Shown here piece after piece: positions 7,815 through 11,796 of a DNA stretch of 11,796 nucleotides (its first letter is position 1; every line of letters begins with the position of its first letter). The DNA comes from CAZSDU01 sp964605775. GTDB lineage: Bacteria > Bacteroidota > Bacteroidia > Bacteroidales > FEN-979. Made by a program: the position numbers and the translations under genes. The notes below the pieces were generated by a model, which was given only the letters and a program-made list of their open reading frames with translations, searched no databases and was not told the origin of the DNA. The stretch covers positions 1-11,796 of the forward strand of contig CAZSDU010000039.1 in NCBI GenBank assembly GCA_964605775.1, written 5' to 3'.

Positions 7815-10208
7815 TTAAAAATCAATCATGATCCCGATCGCCGGGAGTATGGTTCCGGCCTTGCTGGGGATGGTTCTGAGCCGGTAACGCTCATTTCCGC
7901 TTTCATCCATGTACTTGATCACCGACCCGTCTTCCATGGTGTTGACCAGCAGATCGGGTTGCTGTGCTTTGAAGTTGAGGATATTCTGGATGTCGAGGTA
8001 AAACATCAGCGACCACTTTTTAAAGTAAAAGCCCTTGTCGATTCTCAGGTCAAGCTGGTTGAAAGATCTTAGCCTCAGGGTATTGAAAGCAGAATAATCA
8101 AGATAGCCGCGGCCGATGGCATCCCAGGCTACCACCAGGCTGGATTTATTCATATCCCAGGGCGTGTAGGGTTGTCCACCGGCAAATCTCCATTTAGCGC
8201 CGATTTCCCAGTTGTACTTGAATTTCCGTCCGATGGTCACATTGATCAGATGGCGGTTGTCCCAGGCCGAGGGAATATACTGCCCGTAATAGTTGGTGAA
8301 TTCGCTGCGGACGAAAGTATAGGTCATGATGATGTTGAAACGGTAGAAATTGGCATCCCTGACCAGGATCTCGAACCCATAAGCCCGGCCTTTCGAAATC
8401 GACAATAAAGGCTCATCGCCCACAGCGCCGAAATTGGTGCCTTTGCTGGCGAGAGCCACTGAATCTTCGATGGAAAATGGATAATTTCGATATCTCTTGT
8501 AAAAGCCCTCCAGGGAGATTTTGGCATTTTGTTTGGGCTGGTACTCCAATCCCAGCACAAGATGGTCGGCTGAAATATAAGTGATTCCAAGGGAATCGTT
8601 CACGAGCGTCCCCTGGTTGGTTCTGAATCCCAGCGCGGTATAGGGAGGAAGCTGGTAATAACGGCCAAGGTTGAAATTCAGGAAAAACTTTTCAGAGATA
8701 AAGGCCCAGGATGCAGCAAACCTGGGAGAGATTTGTCTTAGCATATTGTTCATCCGGGCAGAATAGCTGTTGGCATCCATTCTCAATCCCAGGGAAAGCG
8801 ACAGCCGATCATTGAAAAAACCGCGGGTGACATTCCCGAATATTCCCCACTTCCAGAGGTCGATAAGAGAGGAATAATTAAGGATGCGCAATTGGTTGCC
8901 GAGGAATATTTTCTGGTAGGTTTTATTCGTATAGTTGGCATATTCCAGTCCTCCTCCATAGGTGATTTTCCATTTACCTATTTCCGTGAGGCCTTCATAT
9001 CTAAGCTTATTTTCGGATTCTTCTGAATTGTACCTGAGCAGAAGGCTGTCGGGGATTTCCACATTGTTGGTGTATTTGATTTGCTCATTGTTCAGCATAT
9101 TACGGCTGAGCACCCAGGTATCGTATCCTTTGCTACGGAAATGCCGGTAAACCAGGCCGAAGGTGTAACTCCACTGGTTGTTGACAGGCAATGATTGAAG
9201 CACATACTGCTGGAAAGCATCGGGATTGGAGATTCCCGTATTCAGCTTGTTTTTATCCAGGGCGCCGATGGAGATCACCGAAAGCTGGTCACGTTTCCCC
9301 AGGTTGATCTTGTATTTGATCTGGTAATCGTTGTAAGTGGGCAGAAAAGGCAGTTTCAGCACGCTGAAAAGGAGTTGCAGATAAGAACGCCGGACGGAGA
9401 AGATCAGGGATGAGTTTTTGGTGATCGGGGTGTTAAGCGTCAATCCGAAATCACTAGAACCAAGGGTGATGCGGCCACCGAATTTTTCACGGTTCCCGTC
9501 AATTTGCTTTAACTCCATCACTGAGCTCAGGGCGTTACCGTCGTTTACAGGAAAGGAGCTGGAATAAAGCTGAACTTCCCGGATAAAATCCACATTGATG
9601 ATTCCAACCGGACCCCCCGATGCTCCCTGGGTGGAAAAATGGTTAAGGTAAGGAATTTCAACACCATCCAGATAAAAACGGTTTTCACTCGGTCCGCCAC
9701 CCCTGACGATGATGTCGTTACGGAAAGAAGGAGAGGAAGCTACGCCGGGAAGGCTTTGAATTACTTTTGAAATATCGCGGTTGGAACCCGGACTGCGTTC
9801 GATCTCCTGAATGGTCAGGATTTGAAGGGAAGCGGGCGCTTCTTCGTTACGTGCGACCACAGAGGGCTTTATTTCCACCTGTGCCAGCGTTGTGATCTGT
9901 TCCTCCATAGGGATGTCCACATCCGTGGTTTTAGAGTTGGTAACCAGGAAATCAGGGGAAAAATATTTCTTATACCCAACAGAAGAGGCAACCAGCCGCA
10001 TATAACCAGGCGAAACCCCGGTGATGGTATAGTTGCCTTCCGGATCACTGGTGGCGCCTTTGCCGGGGTTGCCGTCAATGATGATGTTCACAAATGGAAT
10101 GGGTTCGTTGTTCTTTTCGTTGAACACCCGTCCTTTAATGATCCCGGTCTGTGAAAAACCAGGAAGCAGCAGCAGAAAGGAAAATATGATAAGGATAAAA
10201 CGATTCAT
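7815..10208 (-). CDS. TonB-dependent outer-membrane receptor with carboxypeptidase-regulatory-like N-terminal domain
   Basis: I choose the ATG at 10208, giving 797 residues, because it directly precedes a signal peptide (MNRFILIIFSFLLLLPGFSQ). An ATG 13 codons further upstream would overlap the likely promoter. Residues about 22-105 are a carboxypeptidase D regulatory-like domain (GIIKGRVFNEKNNEPIPFVNI, EGNYTITG). Residues about 110-235 are the plug: VIQSLPGVASSPSFRNDIIV, RGGGPSENRFYLDGVEIP, then VDFIREVQLYSSSFP. The rest is the beta-barrel, ending in IGIMIDF with a C-terminal Phe as expected for barrels inserted by the BAM complex. It would import a ligand across the outer membrane using TonB/ExbBD energy. 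At about 800 residues and without a SusD-like partner, it is not a SusC-type glycan receptor. The ligand cannot be named from sequence; vitamin, metal chelate, peptide or other are all open. The gene upstream on the same strand is 111 bp away and separated by promoter-like sequence. Confidence 0.92.
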   Translation of the reverse strand: MNRFILIIFSFLLLLPGFSQTGIIKGRVFNEKNNEPIPFVNIIIDGNPGKGATSDPEGNYTITGVSPGYMRLVASSVGYKKYFSPDFLVTNSKTTDVDIPMEEQITTLAQVEIKPSVVARNEEAPASLQILTIQEIERSPGSNRDISKVIQSLPGVASSPSFRNDIIVRGGGPSENRFYLDGVEIPYLNHFSTQGASGGPVGIINVDFIREVQLYSSSFPVNDGNALSSVMELKQIDGNREKFGGRITLGSSDFGLTLNTPITKNSSLIFSVRRSYLQLLFSVLKLPFLPTYNDYQIKYKINLGKRDQLSVISIGALDKNKLNTGISNPDAFQQYVLQSLPVNNQWSYTFGLVYRHFRSKGYDTWVLSRNMLNNEQIKYTNNVEIPDSLLLRYNSEESENKLRYEGLTEIGKWKITYGGGLEYANYTNKTYQKIFLGNQLRILNYSSLIDLWKWGIFGNVTRGFFNDRLSLSLGLRMDANSYSARMNNMLRQISPRFAASWAFISEKFFLNFNLGRYYQLPPYTALGFRTNQGTLVNDSLGITYISADHLVLGLEYQPKQNAKISLEGFYKRYRNYPFSIEDSVALASKGTNFGAVGDEPLLSISKGRAYGFEILVRDANFYRFNIIMTYTFVRSEFTNYYGQYIPSAWDNRHLINVTIGRKFKYNWEIGAKWRFAGGQPYTPWDMNKSSLVVAWDAIGRGYLDYSAFNTLRLRSFNQLDLRIDKGFYFKKWSLMFYLDIQNILNFKAQQPDLLVNTMEDGSVIKYMDESGNERYRLRTIPSKAGTILPAIGIMIDF

Positions 10209-10226
10209 GGAAAAAAGATTGCGTTG

Positions 10227-10234
10227 CAAAAGTA
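10227..10234 (-). promoter_or_regulatory. -7 element immediately upstream of the TonB receptor gene
   Basis: The minus strand reads TACTTTTG followed by C, matching TAnnTTTG, 18 bp before the chosen ATG. This very short leader is common in Bacteroidota and supports the start at 10208. No TTG sits at the ideal -33 distance. Confidence 0.5.
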
Positions 10235-10260
10235 CAAAAAAATACAAAATTAATTTAGAT

Positions 10261-10268
10261 CAAATATA
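10261..10268 (-). promoter_or_regulatory. Second candidate -7 element upstream of the TonB receptor gene
   Basis: The minus strand reads TATATTTG, a perfect TAnnTTTG, 52 bp before the ATG. At a 19-bp spacing its -33 position (10290-10288) reads TTT, directly next to the nine-C run on this strand. It could be an alternative promoter. Confidence 0.35.
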
Positions 10269-10292
10269 AATAATTAAAATGAAGACGAAATC

Positions 10293-10319
10293 GGGGGGGG
10301 GAGATTACAGGGAAGGGGG
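10293..10319 (+). repeat. Nine-G homopolymer within a G-rich stretch
   Basis: Nine consecutive G occupy 10293-10301, followed by GGG at 10310-10312 and GGGGG at 10315-10319. The stretch fills the space right after the stop codon of the barrel-SPOR gene and lies upstream of the receptor promoters. It has the composition of a slippage-prone tract and of a possible G-quadruplex on the plus strand (loops of about 1-3, 8 and 2 bases). Confidence 0.85.
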
Positions 10320-11540
10320 TTATTTTTTAGTTCCGGGCGGGATTCTGTTGCCATCGGCATATCGGGCAATGAAAACTCCTTTGAGTCCGCGGGCTTTGAG
10401 TTTTTTCAAAAGGACTTCAGCGGCCTTCCAGCTGTTGAAAGGACCGATGGTAAAGCGGTACCAGTTTTCCGAAAATTCTTTATCCACGGGCATGGAGAGT
10501 CTGAGACTTTTTTGAATGCTTTCGGGGGTATGGCTGGGGTCATGGGAAGCAAAAACCTGTACCCGGTAGGTGATGCCTTGATCGTTTAAAGAAAAGGTTT
10601 CATTGCCTTCATTCTCAGTAGGCACCGGAGGACTGATAATATTTTTTTGTATGGCAGATCCGGATGTTGAAACTTCATTTAAGGGTGGGGGTGGGGTTAG
10701 GGCAACACTTTCTGTGTTTGTTTTTTCCCGGGCTGCTTTTTCCAGCACTTCTTGCGGGATTTCATTGACAGGAGGTTTTGGCAGCAGGATTCCCTGGGGG
10801 GTTGAATAGTGTGCCGGTTTCAGTTTCCCGGAGTTCCGCTTGTTGAAGTTAAAGGTCAGGTTCAGGGCCAGGAAGGAATACATGTCATAAGGATATCCCC
10901 CAACCGTGGCATCCAGTTTATCGGAGTTGAGGCCGCGCAGTGTCCATTCGATACCCAGGTTAACTTTATCGGCAAAGCTGTAATATGCGCCCAGGCCGGC
11001 GGGGATGACAATCTCCGTGGTCCAGTTCGACGGAGAGCCGCTGCCACCGATCTGTTGATGGGTGTTAAGGTCTTTTTTCTTGGTGATCCAGTTGGAGAAT
11101 CCGGCTCCAAGGGTGCCATAGATAAAGAATTTCCGTTCGGGTTTATATTTGAAAAAGAGGTTGGTGAAATTGATGGTTGCATTCAGGTTATATTCAAAGA
11201 TGTTTCCCTCAAAATACTGGTTTGCAGGAGCGCCATCTTTGTAATTTCTTTTAGTTCCGGCAATTTCTCCGTAAAGTAATTGTCCGCGGATGGCGAATAC
11301 ATGGCTGATCTGACGGATCAGGGAGAAACTTCCCGCGAAGCGATATTCATTCATGTTGCTGGTCGCCGGGAAGAATTTATGGACTTTCAGGTCGCCAAAG
11401 AAGATGTTCGGCCCTCCGCTGACGCTGATCGACCAGTTGCTGAAAAACTTCCTTCCCAGCACTCCCTGGGTTTGAGCCGTGCCTGAATGAGCCATGATCA
11501 TTAAGCAAAATAAAAAAGCGAGGAAATATGCTTTTCTCAT
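10320..11540 (-). CDS. Outer-membrane beta-barrel protein with C-terminal SPOR domain
   Basis: The protein has 406 residues. Residues 1-22 form a signal peptide (AYFLAFLFCLMIMAHSGTA|Q). Residues about 32-235 alternate polar and hydrophobic residues with aromatic girdles (SNWSISVSGGPNIFFGD; KFFIYGTLGAGFSNW; NLGIEWTLRG; FLALNLTFNF), the look of an 8- to 10-strand outer-membrane barrel. Residues about 236-315 are a Pro-rich, low-complexity linker (LLPKPPVNEIPQE; ALTPPPPLNE). Residues about 323-395 are a SPOR domain (YRVQVFAS; then WYRFTIGPF; then GVFIARY), a fold that binds septal or denuded peptidoglycan. The likely role is to tie the outer membrane to the cell wall, perhaps at division sites, as OmpA does with a different domain. 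This role is inferred from the domains. The ATG at 11540 directly precedes the signal peptide. A weak -7-like box (TATCTTTA, minus strand, 11575-11568) lies upstream. It may be read into the TonB gene, but a promoter lies between. Confidence 0.85.
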   Translation of the reverse strand: MRKAYFLAFLFCLMIMAHSGTAQTQGVLGRKFFSNWSISVSGGPNIFFGDLKVHKFFPATSNMNEYRFAGSFSLIRQISHVFAIRGQLLYGEIAGTKRNYKDGAPANQYFEGNIFEYNLNATINFTNLFFKYKPERKFFIYGTLGAGFSNWITKKKDLNTHQQIGGSGSPSNWTTEIVIPAGLGAYYSFADKVNLGIEWTLRGLNSDKLDATVGGYPYDMYSFLALNLTFNFNKRNSGKLKPAHYSTPQGILLPKPPVNEIPQEVLEKAAREKTNTESVALTPPPPLNEVSTSGSAIQKNIISPPVPTENEGNETFSLNDQGITYRVQVFASHDPSHTPESIQKSLRLSMPVDKEFSENWYRFTIGPFNSWKAAEVLLKKLKARGLKGVFIARYADGNRIPPGTKK

Positions 11541-11618
11541 GAAGTCCGGAATACGATGATTTTGCGGTAAAGATAAATCGCGTCCACCTGGGCTGTATCA
11601 CGGTGAACATTTCTTTAT

Positions 11619-11634
11619 TAACAATGGATTGTTA
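11619..11634. promoter_or_regulatory. Perfect 7-bp inverted repeat in the intergenic region before the barrel-SPOR gene
   Basis: TAACAAT-GG-ATTGTTA is a perfect dyad with a 2-bp centre, about 80 bp upstream of the minus-strand ATG at 11540. The 2-base centre is too small for an RNA hairpin loop, so if functional it would be a protein-binding site. An AT-rich dyad of this size can arise by chance. Confidence 0.2.
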
Positions 11635-11669
11635 TTAGCGCAGCATTCCGGAATTTTTTTCTGATATCA

Positions 11670-11699
11670 TTGGAAAATAAAAGACTTTTTGTAAATTTG
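11670..11699 (+). promoter_or_regulatory. Bacteroidota-type promoter of tRNA-Asn
   Basis: TTG at 11670-11672, a 19-bp spacer, then TAAATTTG at 11692-11699: a full match to the -33/-7 consensus. The tRNA begins 11 bp after the -7 box. Confidence 0.75.
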
Positions 11700-11710
11700 C
11701 ACTCCCAAAT

Positions 11711-11784
11711 TCCTCCTTAGCTCAGTTGGTTAGAGCATCTGACTGTTAATCAGAGGGTCGCTAGTTCAAGTCTAGCAGGGGGAG
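11711..11784 (+). tRNA. tRNA-Asn (anticodon GTT)
   Basis: The acceptor TCCTCCT / AGGGGGA pairs with one G-U wobble. The D stem is GCTC/GAGC, the anticodon stem TCTGA/TCAGA with loop CTGTTAA (anticodon GTT at 11745-11747), the variable loop GGGTC, and the T arm GCTAG-TTCAAGT-CTAGC fully paired. The discriminator is G11784. CCA is not encoded directly after it. Confidence 0.95.
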
Positions 11785-11796
11785 CGCCAGTAAAGA

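Noticed and set aside
7832..7846. Hairpin TCCCG-ATCGC-CGGGA near the convergent gene ends, as a shared terminator
   Set aside because: It lies inside the receptor coding sequence, has only 5 pairs and no T tract on either side.
366..10208. The nuclease, protease and receptor as one operon-like degradation locus
   Set aside because: The genes lie on different strands, are separated by tRNA and HD genes, and have separate promoter-like elements. A shared nutrient role is possible, but the layout does not show it.

Overview
The window looks like chromosomal DNA of a free-living member of the Bacteroidota with moderate GC content. The reasons are: two proteins end in C-terminal domains of the type IX secretion (T9SS) type A kind; there is a TonB-dependent receptor with a carboxypeptidase-regulatory-like N-terminus; several promoters fit the phylum's -33 TTG / -7 TAnnTTTG pattern; starts lack Shine-Dalgarno sequences; and every complete gene ends in TAA. 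I cannot place it below phylum or class.

Layout. Left edge, minus strand: the first 61 codons of a small antitoxin-like protein behind a good promoter. Next, also minus strand, is a 1100-codon secreted endonuclease I (EndA family) gene, intact apart from one in-frame TAG where relatives carry a conserved Trp. It also has no ATG start. A divergent intergenic region follows. The plus strand then carries a possible 26-residue membrane peptide, a 186-residue HD-superfamily hydrolase (COG2316-like), a run of nine 7-bp tandem repeats, a tRNA-Val(CAC) with a mismatch in its T stem, and a 1011-residue secreted subtilisin-like protease of KP-43 type with T9SS signal. Facing the protease, 12 bp away, is a TonB-dependent receptor on the minus strand. 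Upstream of it on the same strand is an outer-membrane beta-barrel protein with a C-terminal SPOR domain. The two are separated by a promoter region with a nine-G tract. The window closes with tRNA-Asn(GTT) behind a textbook Bacteroidota promoter.

How the genes fit together. The nuclease and protease would be extracellular or cell-surface enzymes that break down DNA and protein, and the TonB receptor would import some released or scavenged ligand. That link is inferred from location and general biology; nothing in the sequence specifies the receptor's substrate. The genes are not one operon: most have their own candidate promoter. I see no phage, transposon, CRISPR or defence island, and no strong case for a wholly new system. 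The most informative oddities are the amber codon in the nuclease, the barrel-SPOR fusion, the G tract upstream of the receptor, and the heptamer repeat fused to the tRNA promoter.
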